The notes beneath the pieces are model-generated. The model had not been told where the DNA came from, did not search any database, and saw nothing but the letters and a program-made list of their open reading frames with translations. A DNA stretch of 64,000 nucleotides from positions 186,001 through 250,000 of the forward strand of contig NZ_CP098774.1 in the NCBI RefSeq assembly GCF_028473665.1, in the 5' to 3' direction. This document shows, piece by piece, positions 17,542-25,412 of this stretch. The DNA is from Sphingomonas sp. QA11. GTDB taxonomy: Bacteria > Pseudomonadota > Alphaproteobacteria > Sphingomonadales > Sphingomonadaceae. Position 1 is the stretch's first letter. Each line of letters begins with the position of its first letter. The position numbers were made by a program, and so were the translations under genes.

Positions 17542-17796
17542 TCAGATCACATATTCGACGGTGGTGATCTGTGTCTGCTCGGCACGGGCGGCGTTGCGCT
17601 TGGTGACCAGTTCGGCGTGGAGCGCGGTGATGGTGTCGCTGCCCGCGGTCTTGAACATGAAGGGCAACACTGCGTGGAGCGTGCAGCGCGCGCCGCCCCA
17701 CATCATCTTCAGCCCAAAGTGCGATGCGACGCCGAAATGCTCCGTATAGCTTTCGCCGACCGATTTCGGATGATCCAGGAACAGACGGCGGAACAT
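17542..17796 (-). CDS. DUF6356-like small protein
   Basis: An 84-residue protein starting MFRRLFLDHPKSVGESYTEH, the conserved opening of a small sphingomonad family (DUF6356 as I recognise it). A hydrophobic middle (CTLHAVLPFMFKTAGSDTI) could be a membrane-associated helix and is followed by ALHAELVTKR. Function is unknown. The ATG at the complement of 17794-17796 has GAGG six nt upstream; longer in-frame starts exist at 17808 and 17835. It follows the Mur ligase gene within 35 bp on the same strand and may be co-transcribed. Confidence 0.75.
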   Translation of the reverse strand: MFRRLFLDHPKSVGESYTEHFGVASHFGLKMMWGGARCTLHAVLPFMFKTAGSDTITALHAELVTKRNAARAEQTQITTVEYVI

Positions 17797-17831
17797 GGTG
17801 GGCCTCATTATTACGCTTCGATCGGAGATAA

Positions 17832-19253
17832 TCACGCCTGCGGCCGCTTGCCAGCCTTGTTCGCGACGCTTGCCAGCATATCCGCGGCAAGCTGACTGAG
17901 CGTGTCGTCCCGGGCGCCCATCACCACGATCCGGTCGCCGGGCCGTGCCTCCGCGATGAGGTGCGCGGCGGCGGCATCGCGGGCGGGGATATGGAGTGCC
18001 GAGCGTCCGGTGGCGGCGACGTCGGCGACGATGTCGGCGCTGGTCACCTCGCGGTTCACCGTGCCGCCCATATAGACCGGATCGGGCAGGACAAGCACGT
18101 CTTCCGCGCTGAGTTTGTCCGCCAGCGTCGCGACCAGTTCGCCGCGCATCACCTTGAGCGGGCCATAGCCATGCGGCTGGAACAGGATGAGCAGCCGCCC
18201 CGGAAAGGCGTGAAGCGCGTCGAGCGTGGCGGCGATCTTGTCGGGGTTGTGCCCGAAATCGTCGATCACGGAGATGTCGTTGGCCTCTCCGACCAAATCC
18301 ATCCGCCGCCGAAGCCCGGTAAAGCAGCTGATCGCCCGTACCGCCTCGGCCAGCGGCACACCCGCCGCGCGTACCGCGCCGATCGCGGCGAGCGCGTTCG
18401 ACACATTATGACGGCCCGGCACCTTCAGCGACACCGCCACCGGCGCCGCGCCGCGTTCGGACAGGCTGAAATCGACGCCGAACGGGCGCTGCACCAGGCC
18501 GATCGCAACAAGGTCAGCCTCAAGCCCGATCGAGAAGGTCAGGCAGCGTTCCGGCGGCAGCGTCGTCGCCAGCGCCGCGCCGTCGGCATTATCCAGGTTG
18601 ATCACCGTGGTTGTCGAACGCGCGATGAAATCGCCGAACAGCGTGCGCAACTCGTCGAGCGATTTGTGATCGAGGCTGACATTGTTGAGCACAGCGATCT
18701 TCGGCCAATAGAGCGCGATCGATCCGTCGCTCTCGTCGACCTCGCTGACGAACGCCTCGCCCCCGCCGACCAGCGCGCTCGCAAAGGGGGCATCCTCGCC
18801 CGCGAAATTCTTCATCACCGCGCCGTTCATCACGGTCGGGTCGCGGCCGGTGGCGTTCAGGATCCAGCCGATCATGCCGGTCACGGTCGACTTGCCTGAT
18901 GTGCCCGCCACGCCGATCGGCAACGGAGCCGCGTTGAACAGCTTGGCGAGCAGTTCCGCGCGGCTCATCCGCTTCGCGCCGACCGCGTCCGCCGCGACGA
19001 TATCCGCGACGGTCGATTCGACGGCGGCTGAAGCGACGACGATCTGGCTTGCCGAGGTGATGCCGCTGCCGTCCTGCGGGAACAGGGCGACGCCCTTGGC
19101 GCGCAGATCGGCGAACTTGGCGGGAAGCCGGTCCTGGTCGAGCGTCCGGTCCGATCCCGCGACGCGGGCGCCCTTGCCGGCCAGGATCATCGCCAGCGGC
19201 ATCATGCCGCTGCCGCCGATCCCGACGAAGAAGTAGGATTTGCCGTCGTGCAT
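17832..19253 (-). CDS. MurC/Mpl-like Mur ligase
   Basis: A 473-residue Mur ligase: Rossmann-like N-terminal UDP-MurNAc domain ([20 protein letters not shown]), central ATPase with P-loop [16 protein letters not shown] and [28 protein letters not shown], and C-terminal domain with [14 protein letters not shown] and VIDDFGHNP. MurC and Mpl normally have GTHGKTTT and DDYGHHP or DDFAHHP; here both motifs differ (S for H, N for H), so this is a divergent paralogue rather than housekeeping MurC, which sits in the dcw cluster. It is divergent from an LD-carboxypeptidase, which makes the tripeptide that Mpl uses, so a recycling (Mpl-type) role is the best guess. Confidence 0.85.
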   Translation of the reverse strand: MHDGKSYFFVGIGGSGMMPLAMILAGKGARVAGSDRTLDQDRLPAKFADLRAKGVALFPQDGSGITSASQIVVASAAVESTVADIVAADAVGAKRMSRAELLAKLFNAAPLPIGVAGTSGKSTVTGMIGWILNATGRDPTVMNGAVMKNFAGEDAPFASALVGGGEAFVSEVDESDGSIALYWPKIAVLNNVSLDHKSLDELRTLFGDFIARSTTTVINLDNADGAALATTLPPERCLTFSIGLEADLVAIGLVQRPFGVDFSLSERGAAPVAVSLKVPGRHNVSNALAAIGAVRAAGVPLAEAVRAISCFTGLRRRMDLVGEANDISVIDDFGHNPDKIAATLDALHAFPGRLLILFQPHGYGPLKVMRGELVATLADKLSAEDVLVLPDPVYMGGTVNREVTSADIVADVAATGRSALHIPARDAAAAHLIAEARPGDRIVVMGARDDTLSQLAADMLASVANKAGKRPQA

Positions 19254-19304
19254 GGCTGCGCGCTATCGCGGGATTCGCGGATCGGGGCAAGCGAGAGGGT
19301 GGTA

Positions 19305-20123
19305 ATGCGGATCGGAATCGTCGCACCCGGAAGGCCGATCGACCAGGCGCTGGCCGACCGTGCGGTGGCGTTCGCGGCTGAACGCTTTCCTGAAGCCGAG
19401 CTCGTTTTCCATCCGCAATGCTTCCTGAGCGACGGTGGGCATTTCGCGGGCGCCGATGATGTGCGGGCGGGGGCGTTTCTGGATGTCGCCAACGACGCTG
19501 CGATCGGTGCGTTGTGGTTTGCGCGCGGCGGGTATGGCGCGAACCGCATCCTGCAGGCGGTGATGCCCGACCTTGGGCCCGCCGCCCGCACGAAAAGCTA
19601 TTGCGGCTATTCCGACGCCGGCTTCCTGCTCGGGGCGCTCCATGCGCAGCGGATCGGCCGTTCGGTCCATGCCCCGCTGGTCGGCGATCTCCTGCGCGAC
19701 CAGGGCGAGGCGGCGGTCGCGCGGACCCTCGGCTGGCTGATCCGGGGCGATCGTGCCGGGCTCGAGCCGAGCCTGGGCGCGGCGCCGGCCGTGGCCCTCA
19801 ACCTCGCGATCCTGAACGCCCTGATCGGTACGCCATGGCTGCCCGACCTGACCGGCCATGTGCTGATGATCGAGGACCTGTCCGAGCCGCTCTACCGGAT
19901 CGACCGGATGCTGTTCCATATGGCCCATGCGACCCAGCTAAGGGGCCTCGCGGGCGTGCGGTTGGGGCGGGTGAGCGATGTAGTCCCCAACGATCCGCCC
20001 TTCGCTGAAGGCGTGCTCCAGATGGTCGAGCGCTGGTGTGGAGAGATGGGGGTTCCGCTCTTGGGGGCGGCCGATATCGGTCACGACGCGGACAACAAGG
20101 TGGTGCCGTTCGGACGCGCCTGA
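19305..20123 (+). CDS. LD-carboxypeptidase (peptidase S66)
   Basis: A 272-residue S66 peptidase, the LdcA type that removes terminal D-Ala from murein tetrapeptides during peptidoglycan recycling. The nucleophile Ser is in CGYSDAGFLLGAL, preceded by ARGGYGANRIL. The catalytic Glu is in VLMIEDLSEPLYRIDRML and the His in ADIGHDADNKVVPFG. ATG 19305 with GAGAGGG upstream was chosen over an earlier in-frame ATG overlapping the divergent ligase gene. The 51-bp divergent spacing from the Mur ligase suggests a shared control region. A cytoplasmic location is expected, as no signal peptide is seen. Confidence 0.88.
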   Translation: MRIGIVAPGRPIDQALADRAVAFAAERFPEAELVFHPQCFLSDGGHFAGADDVRAGAFLDVANDAAIGALWFARGGYGANRILQAVMPDLGPAARTKSYCGYSDAGFLLGALHAQRIGRSVHAPLVGDLLRDQGEAAVARTLGWLIRGDRAGLEPSLGAAPAVALNLAILNALIGTPWLPDLTGHVLMIEDLSEPLYRIDRMLFHMAHATQLRGLAGVRLGRVSDVVPNDPPFAEGVLQMVERWCGEMGVPLLGAADIGHDADNKVVPFGRA

Positions 20124-20603
20124 TTCCTGTTCCCGCTGGCGAAAACTCAAACTCATGCGCCGTACCGGGTTGTGCGTCTTGCGCCTGCTTAATCAGGTTC
20201 TCCGCTGGTCGCAGGAACACCGAGACGTATCGAATGTCCACTTGGCGCTGCTCTTGAGCAGTGAGGTGACGACGTGGGCAAGGCTGCTCGCCTCAATACG
20301 AGCGAACAGGCAATGCCGGCTCACTTCAGCGGCAACAAGTATTCGCATGGTAAGTGCGTGATAGATCTGAGGGTAGAGTTCGATGTCGCTCCATGCGACG
20401 GCAGTGGTGAACCTTATTTATGAAAATAATATTGCGCTGAAGCAAGCGCTCCGGTTTCGAAGCTGGCCTGGCATCAGTAGAGTTCCAAGCCTCCATAAAT
20501 TGTAGTCTTGACTGGGCGGTGGATTCTGACACTGTCAAACGGCTCGCCCCCAGACAGGTAAGGGTCGCCGCAGGGAGCAGTGTCCACCATTGGGAGACGC
20601 TTT
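20124..20603. other. AT-richer non-coding or poorly coding region
   Basis: About 480 bp with visibly lower GC than the flanks. No known gene is recognised. A weak candidate small ORF (20274-20423, +) is listed separately. Open frames on both strands are short and have no recognisable domain. Base composition unlike the neighbours suggests acquired or decaying DNA. Confidence 0.4.
20274..20423 (+). CDS. Possible 49-residue small protein
   Basis: A GTG start at 20274 lies five nt after GAGGTG, a good ribosome binding site, and the frame runs to TGA at 20421-20423. The residues (for example TSEQAMPAHFSGNKYSHGKC and VIDLRVEFDVAPCDGSGEPY) have a natural composition for a soluble small protein. 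It is below usual gene-calling length and no homologue was recognised. Two further small Cys-rich ORFs lie downstream on the same strand, so it could be the first of a cassette. Treat as tentative. Confidence 0.3.
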   Translation: MGKAARLNTSEQAMPAHFSGNKYSHGKCVIDLRVEFDVAPCDGSGEPYL

Positions 20604-20813
20604 ATGCTTCGTGATACCTCCACTGACTCGGATGCGTGCTGTTCCTCGCACGCAAGTCTTTCTGATGCATATGACGCGCAGCCGGTGCTCGTCACAGCAT
20701 CGTCGTGTGACGTCCTTCATCAGTATAATGGTAACGAGTTTTGCAATTCGCGATGCACGTTGTCGTTTGCTCATGATGGAGACCATATTTGCGGGAATGG
20801 TCACCCATTCTGA
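20604..20813 (+). CDS. Cys/His-rich small protein (putative zinc binder)
   Basis: A 69-residue frame from ATG 20604, with GGGAG seven nt upstream. The C-terminal half has a dense metal-ligand pattern: SSCDVLHQYNGNEFCNSRC then FAHDGDHICGNGHPF, so C-x3-C with later His-x3-His-x-Cys-x3-His. This resembles the C-x-H-GDH-C-GH type mini-domains in small actinobacterial and proteobacterial proteins, likely zinc-binding. The N-terminal 30 residues look disordered. Codon use is AT-richer than the surrounding chromosome. The next small gene starts 47 bp downstream. Function unknown. Confidence 0.5.
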   Translation: MLRDTSTDSDACCSSHASLSDAYDAQPVLVTASSCDVLHQYNGNEFCNSRCTLSFAHDGDHICGNGHPF

Positions 20814-20860
20814 CCTTCAATTGATCGGGACAATTAAATCTTTGAGTATAAGGAACTAAA

Positions 20861-21118
20861 ATGGCTTTTTGCACCGTTTGTGGAGGGCGGGGCGGCGGAT
20901 ATGACGACGCTGGCAATTGGTATAAATGTTATCGGTGTGATGGAACCGGTTTCGAGATCAGGTGTGATTCCCAATCTCGAAAAGCGGTGCCGGCACGATC
21001 GGCCCCAATTGCGAATATGGCGTGGCGCAGCGATCGCCGTGTAGAGGCGATGGTTCTTCGTCGTTCGACGGCCCTGGTGGCAGCAGTCCGCGATCCGAAT
21101 AGAAACGGATACGCCTGA
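20861..21118 (+). CDS. Small DnaJ-like CxxCxGxG zinc protein
   Basis: An 85-residue protein starting at ATG 20861 with AAGGA eight nt upstream. The first 35 residues hold two CxxCxGxG motifs (CTVCGGRG and CYRCDGTG), the pair that binds one zinc in the cysteine-rich region of DnaJ and in many stand-alone mini-proteins. The tail is basic and Arg/Ala-rich without recognised domain and may be less constrained. The upstream leader is AT-rich. Similar mini-proteins can be RNA- or protein-binding. It pairs with the Cys/His-rich gene just upstream. Confidence 0.6.
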   Translation: MAFCTVCGGRGGGYDDAGNWYKCYRCDGTGFEIRCDSQSRKAVPARSAPIANMAWRSDRRVEAMVLRRSTALVAAVRDPNRNGYA

Positions 21119-21273
21119 CCGATTGGCCTGAAAGCCGGTCCAGATCGCCAATGTATACGACTTCGCTCCCATGGCGACTCGATTGCGGTCTCCACCAGAT
21201 GGACGGTCAATCCACAAAATCGCTCGGCCGTTGGCGGCTTTTTGCGCTTCCGGACAGTCCGCTTTCGGGTGGC

Positions 21274-21594
21274 TCAATCGCGCGGCAATTCGCGGATCTC
21301 GACCGTGCCGCCGCATTCGAAGACGGGATTGCCCGCCAGCAGCGCGCGGGCCGACGCCAGATTCTCCGCCCGCACCCGAATATACCCGCCGAGATGGCGG
21401 CTCATGACCCCGGGCGCGCCCTGCTTGCGGAACGTGTCGCCGGTTCCGATCGAGCTGCCCCCGTCGAATATCCCCAGCGCGCGCAGGGCTGCCAGATAGG
21501 GAGGCCACATGTCTGGAGGCAGTGCGTCGACCGTGTCGTCGTGCATCAGCATGATGAAGTCGCGCATGCCCGGCCCCTCGGTCTCCATGCTCAT
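21274..21594 (-). CDS. YCII-family (DGPF) protein
   Basis: A 106-residue protein of the YCII-related fold (ferredoxin-like dimer): MRDFIMLMHDD at the start, the middle block PPYLAALRALGIFDGGSSIG, and GGYIRVRAENLASARALLAG near the end. Family members are often paired with ECF sigma factors or VOC proteins and have no established reaction. Its ATG overlaps the stop of the VOC gene upstream (ATGA), so the two are co-translated. Both are divergent from a MarR regulator that probably controls them. Confidence 0.8.
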   Translation of the reverse strand: MSMETEGPGMRDFIMLMHDDTVDALPPDMWPPYLAALRALGIFDGGSSIGTGDTFRKQGAPGVMSRHLGGYIRVRAENLASARALLAGNPVFECGGTVEIRELPRD

Positions 21595-21959
21595 GCCATC
21601 AACCGGCTTGGCCAGCCGATCCGCACCAGCGTCTCGTCGGGGTCGCTCAGCGCGAATTCGTACATGCCCCAGGGCTTGTGGGTGGGGCCGGTCTTTTCGA
21701 GGATCTCGCCAGGGAAACGCGCGGCGAAGGCGTCGACATCCTTGGTATAGAGATACAGGCCGAACGGGTTCTGTCCCTTGATCAGCCAGCCCTCGACCGC
21801 GTCCGTCAGGTGGATGTCGCCGCCGCGTCCATCGGAAAGCATGCGATACCCGTCATGTTCGTTCTTGCTCGCCTCCTCCTGGAAGAAACCGAGCCGGTTA
21901 TAGAACGCCTCGGACGCATCGAGATCGTTGCAGGGCAGGATCGCCGTCAGCCTGGTCAT
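21591..21959 (-). CDS. VOC-family (glyoxalase/bleomycin-resistance-like) protein
   Basis: A 122-residue VOC protein: TRLTAILPCNDLDASEAFYN at the N-terminus, GFYQ-like GFFQEEASKNEHDGYRM, and FALSDPDETLVRIGWPS at the C-terminus. Proteins of this size are metal-dependent enzymes or antibiotic/ligand-binding proteins; the ligand set is not complete enough to choose. It is the first gene of a VOC-YCII pair, 54 bp from the divergent MarR gene. An in-frame extension upstream runs across marR and is not coding. Confidence 0.82.
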   Translation of the reverse strand: MTRLTAILPCNDLDASEAFYNRLGFFQEEASKNEHDGYRMLSDGRGGDIHLTDAVEGWLIKGQNPFGLYLYTKDVDAFAARFPGEILEKTGPTHKPWGMYEFALSDPDETLVRIGWPSRLMA

Positions 21960-21994
21960 CACGACTCCATCTTCCGGTTTGAATTGGTAAATTA

Positions 21995-22009
21995 ATACGC
22001 TATGCGTAT
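21995..22009. promoter_or_regulatory. Palindromic operator candidate for the MarR regulator
   Basis: A perfect 6-3-6 dyad, ATACGC TAT GCGTAT, lies in the divergent gap between the VOC gene and marR, flanked by TAAT and ATTA, which extend its symmetry imperfectly. It overlaps the first possible start codon of marR (22002). MarR proteins bind palindromes of this size, so autoregulation plus control of the VOC-YCII pair is likely. Confidence 0.55.
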
Positions 22010-22013
22010 CATT

Positions 22014-22445
22014 ATGTCGAGCCAGCTCCATCGCGATTCCGATATCGCCCTGATCGTCCGGGCGGTGTCCCGGCTGGGTCGCCGATTGCGGACCGAGGCG
22101 CCGCCCGGCGGACTCAGCGCCGGCATGATCGGCCTGCTGGCGGCATTGTATCGCGAGGGGCCGATGCCGGGCGTTGCGCTGGCCGAGGCGGAAGGACTGA
22201 AGCCGCAATCGCTGACCCGCCTGCTCGCTGCCATGGAGGAGAATGGCATGATCGAGCGTGCGCCCGACCGGGGGGACCGGCGCAATCTGGTGATCTCGAT
22301 CACGGTGAAGGGGCGCAAGGCGTTGCGCGGGGCGATGCAGGAACGGCGGCGCTGGCTGGCCGACCGGATCGGCGAGCGGCTTTCCAGCGAAGAACGCAAG
22401 GCGTTGATTGATGCCGCCGAACTGATGCTAAGAATCGCCCTCTGA
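22014..22445 (+). CDS. MarR-family transcriptional regulator
   Basis: A 143-residue winged-helix regulator. The recognition region is EAEGLKPQSLTRLLAAMEENGMIERAPDRGDRRNL with the DRR wing typical of MarR, and dimerisation helices at both ends (RDSDIALIVRAVSRLGRRLR; SEERKALIDAAELMLRIAL). It has no Cys in a redox position, so it is probably ligand-controlled. An earlier in-frame ATG at 22002 falls inside the palindromic operator; ATG 22014 is preferred though neither has a clear ribosome binding site. Divergent from the VOC-YCII pair. Confidence 0.87.
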   Translation: MSSQLHRDSDIALIVRAVSRLGRRLRTEAPPGGLSAGMIGLLAALYREGPMPGVALAEAEGLKPQSLTRLLAAMEENGMIERAPDRGDRRNLVISITVKGRKALRGAMQERRRWLADRIGERLSSEERKALIDAAELMLRIAL

Positions 22446-22515
22446 CTTGCCTATATAGGTCACGCGTGCATAAGCCCGCGCTTCTTCCATCAGCACAGAA
22501 AGTACCGATTTCGTC

Positions 22516-24510
22516 ATGTCCGAGATGTTCCGCATAACGCTGCCCGACGGTTCCGTCCGTGAGGTAGCCCCGGGGACTACCCCGGCGGACATCGCCGCGG
22601 CGATCGGTCCGGGCCTCGCCAAGGCGGCGATCGCCGCGCGCGTCGATGGCGATCTGCGCGACATCATGCGCCCGTTCGAGGGCGATTCGAACCTCGCGCT
22701 GGTGACCGGTCGTGACGAGGCGGACGCGCTTGAGCTTGCCCGCCACGATTTTGCGCATGTGCTGGCGGAGGCAGTGCAGGCGCTGTTCCCCGGGACGCAG
22801 ATCACCTTCGGCCCTTCGACGGACGACGGCTTCTATTACGACTTCGCGCCGAAGGACCGGCCTTTCACCGAGGAGGATCTCCCGGCGATCGAGGCGGAGA
22901 TGCGCAGGATCATCGCCGCCGACAAGCCGCTGCGCCGTGAGGTGTGGAGCCGTGAGCAGCTCATCCAGCGCTGGCGCGAGCAGGGCGAGAGCTTCAAGGC
23001 CGAATGGGCCGCCGAATTGCCCGAGCATGAGGAGCTGACGGTCTATTGGTCGGGTGGCGACTGGCTCGACATGTGCCGTGGCCCGCATCTCGCCTCGACC
23101 GGCAAGCTCGATCCCCAGGCGTTCAAGCTGACGCGCGTCTCGGGCGCCTATTGGCGCGGCGACCAGAACAACGCGATGCTCAGCCGGATCTACGGGACCG
23201 GCTGGCTCAACAAGAAGCAGCTCGACCAGCATCTCTTCCGCCTGGAGGAGGCGGCCAAGCGCGACCATCGCAAGATCGGCCAGGAGATGGACCTGTTCCA
23301 CCTCCAGTCCGAGGCGCAGGGATCGGTGTTCTGGCATCCCAAGGGCTATATCCTGTGGCGCCAGCTCGAGGCCTATATGCGCCGCCGGCTCGACGCGGCT
23401 GGATATGCCGAGGTCAAGACGCCGCAATTGATGGACGCGCGCCAGTGGGAGCAGTCCGGGCACTGGGGCAAGTACCGCGAGAACATGTTCGTCGTGCCGG
23501 ACGAGATTCCCTCGACTGATGACGAGGTGCCGATCCTGTCGGGCAAATCCGACCTGATGGCGCTGAAGCCGATGAATTGCCCGGCGCATGTCCTGATCTT
23601 CCGCCAGGGTATCAAGAGCTATCGCGATCTGCCGATCCGCATGGCCGAGTTCGGCTGCTGCCACCGCAACGAGCCGCACGGCGCGCTGCACGGCATCATG
23701 CGTGTGCGCCAGTTCACCCAAGACGACGCGCATATCTTCGTGCGCGAGGACCAACTGATCGAGGAAGTGCGCAATTTCTGCGAGTTGCTCGACAGCGTCT
23801 ATCGCGATCTCGGCTTTGAGGATTATGCGGTGAAGCTCGCGCTTCGCCCGGATAAGCGCTTCGGCACCGACGAGATGTGGGATCGCGCCGAGGCGGAGCT
23901 GCGCCAGGCGGTCGTAGAGTCGACGCTGAGCGAGACGATCAAGGCGAAGTTCGAGGAGTTGCCCGGCGAGGGAGCCTTTTATGCGCCGAAGCTTGAGTTC
24001 CACCTGACCGACGCGATCGGCCGTACCTGGCAGGTCGGCACGATTCAGTCGGACCGCGTGCTGCCCGACCGACTCGACGCCAGCTATGTCGGCGAGGACG
24101 GCAATCGCCACCGCCCGGTGATGCTCCACCGCGCGATCCTCGGCACGTTCGAACGCTTCATCGGCATCCTGATCGAGCATCATGCCGGCCGCTTCCCGCT
24201 CTGGCTCGCGCCGGTGCAGGCGGTGGTCGCCACGATCGTGTCCGACGCTGACGATTATGCGAAGGAGGTCACGGCGAAGCTGGCGGCGGCGGGCCTGCGT
24301 GTCGAGACCGATCTGCGCAACGAGAAGATCAACTACAAGGTACGCGAGCACAGCCTCGCCAAGGTCCCCAACCTGCTCGTCGTCGGCAAGCGCGAGGCGG
24401 AGGAAGGGACGGTCGCGCTGCGCCAGCTCGGCAGTGACCGGCAGCAGATGTTGAGCCTCGATGAGGCGATCGTCATGCTGAAGAAGGGGGCGACCCCACC
24501 CGATCTCTAA
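22516..24510 (+). CDS. thrS: Threonyl-tRNA synthetase
   Basis: A 664-residue class II synthetase charging tRNA-Thr. Domains in order: TGS domain (residues 1 to about 65, [20 protein letters not shown]), editing domain with [12 protein letters not shown] and [12 protein letters not shown], catalytic core with the zinc-ligand Cys in [12 protein letters not shown] and the class II motif 2 region [20 protein letters not shown], motif 3 [19 protein letters not shown], and the C-terminal anticodon-binding domain ([20 protein letters not shown]). Length is as in other alphaproteobacteria. infC follows about 100 bp downstream, the classic thrS-infC order. Confidence 0.98.
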   Translation: MSEMFRITLPDGSVREVAPGTTPADIAAAIGPGLAKAAIAARVDGDLRDIMRPFEGDSNLALVTGRDEADALELARHDFAHVLAEAVQALFPGTQITFGPSTDDGFYYDFAPKDRPFTEEDLPAIEAEMRRIIAADKPLRREVWSREQLIQRWREQGESFKAEWAAELPEHEELTVYWSGGDWLDMCRGPHLASTGKLDPQAFKLTRVSGAYWRGDQNNAMLSRIYGTGWLNKKQLDQHLFRLEEAAKRDHRKIGQEMDLFHLQSEAQGSVFWHPKGYILWRQLEAYMRRRLDAAGYAEVKTPQLMDARQWEQSGHWGKYRENMFVVPDEIPSTDDEVPILSGKSDLMALKPMNCPAHVLIFRQGIKSYRDLPIRMAEFGCCHRNEPHGALHGIMRVRQFTQDDAHIFVREDQLIEEVRNFCELLDSVYRDLGFEDYAVKLALRPDKRFGTDEMWDRAEAELRQAVVESTLSETIKAKFEELPGEGAFYAPKLEFHLTDAIGRTWQVGTIQSDRVLPDRLDASYVGEDGNRHRPVMLHRAILGTFERFIGILIEHHAGRFPLWLAPVQAVVATIVSDADDYAKEVTAKLAAAGLRVETDLRNEKINYKVREHSLAKVPNLLVVGKREAEEGTVALRQLGSDRQQMLSLDEAIVMLKKGATPPDL

Positions 24511-24595
24511 GCCGATCTTCGAGCTGTTCCCGGCGAAAGCCGGGGGCATCTTCCCCAACACGCGAAAAATCACTATATCGCACTGTCCAACCACC

Positions 24596-24601
24596 AAGGA
24601 G
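24596..24601 (+). promoter_or_regulatory. infC ribosome binding site that points to an AUC start
   Basis: AAGGAG at 24596-24601 is 8 nt from the in-frame ATC at 24610 but 20 nt from the first in-frame ATG at 24622. Normal Shine-Dalgarno spacing therefore selects ATC. E. coli infC is known to use AUU, which IF3 discriminates against. Confidence 0.65.
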
Positions 24602-24609
24602 CAGTACCT

Positions 24610-25158
24610 ATCCGTCCTCCCATGATCCGGCGTCCCCAAGGGGCGCCCGTGCCGATGAACGGCCCGCGCTTCAACGAATTCATTGTCTCGCCCAAGGTCC
24701 GCGTGATCGATCAGGACGGCGAGAACCTCGGTGTCATGTACACCCGTGAAGCGATGGAGCAGGCGCAGAGTGTCGGGCTCGACCTTGTAGAAGTGTCGCC
24801 CAACGCGGATCCGCCCGTCGCGAAGTTCCTCGACGTCGGCAAGTTCAAGTACGAGGCGCAGAAAAAGGCGAACCTCGCGCGCAAGTCGCAGAAGACGCAG
24901 GAGATCAAGGAGATCAAGATGCGTCCGAACATCGACGATCACGACTACGACACCAAGATGAAGAAGGTGATCGAGTTCATCGGCGAAGGCGACAAGGTCA
25001 AGATCACCCTCCGGTTCCGTGGCCGCGAGCTCAGCCATGGGCAGCTCGGCATGGCATTGCTCCAGCGCGTCCAGGCCGATGTGGTCGAGACCGCCAAGGT
25101 CGAGGCCTATCCGCGCATGGAAGGCCGCCAGATGCTGATGGTCCTCGCGCCCAAGTAA
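24610..25158 (+). CDS. infC: Translation initiation factor IF-3 (probable AUC start)
   Basis: IF-3 binds the 30S subunit, keeps subunits apart and checks initiator tRNA and start codon. From ATC 24610 the protein is 182 residues; from ATG 24622 it is 178. The N-domain has [18 protein letters not shown] and [20 protein letters not shown], the basic linker [20 protein letters not shown], and the C-domain [19 protein letters not shown] and [15 protein letters not shown]. Position and context are as usual, just after thrS. Spacing of the AAGGAG site supports a non-canonical AUC start, which would let IF-3 repress its own synthesis. No rpmI-rplT follows. Confidence 0.95.
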   Translation: MRPPMIRRPQGAPVPMNGPRFNEFIVSPKVRVIDQDGENLGVMYTREAMEQAQSVGLDLVEVSPNADPPVAKFLDVGKFKYEAQKKANLARKSQKTQEIKEIKMRPNIDDHDYDTKMKKVIEFIGEGDKVKITLRFRGRELSHGQLGMALLQRVQADVVETAKVEAYPRMEGRQMLMVLAPK

Positions 25159-25178
25159 CATAGCAGAAACACGATTTT

Positions 25179-25205
25179 TTCCGCGGCGACGGCGTCGTCG
25201 CGGAA
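25179..25205. terminator. GC hairpin downstream of infC
   Basis: A 12-bp stem with one mismatch (25179-25190 with 25194-25205) lies 20 bp after the infC stop. The T-run precedes rather than follows the stem on the plus strand, so it is not a canonical intrinsic terminator; it may be an mRNA-stabilising end. Confidence 0.4.
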
Positions 25206-25412
25206 TTCTCCGGGCGGCTTCGCCTAATCCAAGTATTCCGTAGCGTCAGGCTGCCGGTCAATGGGGCCGGTTCGGTCCCTTTGTTGCGTCTCAGCATCAC
25301 AGCTATTCAAAAAACCCCGGCCACAGGCTTTCTGCCTATGGACGAATGGCTCGCTACGGCTATTCGAGAGGATACCCAATACTCAAAAAATAAAATCGGA
25401 GAGAATGTCATA

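Noticed and set aside
22300..25161. A 953-codon open frame on the minus strand across thrS and infC
   Set aside because: It is a mirror frame of two well-supported genes; the residues (Leu, Asp, His, Arg rich) show no domain or start site, and high GC makes such antisense frames common.
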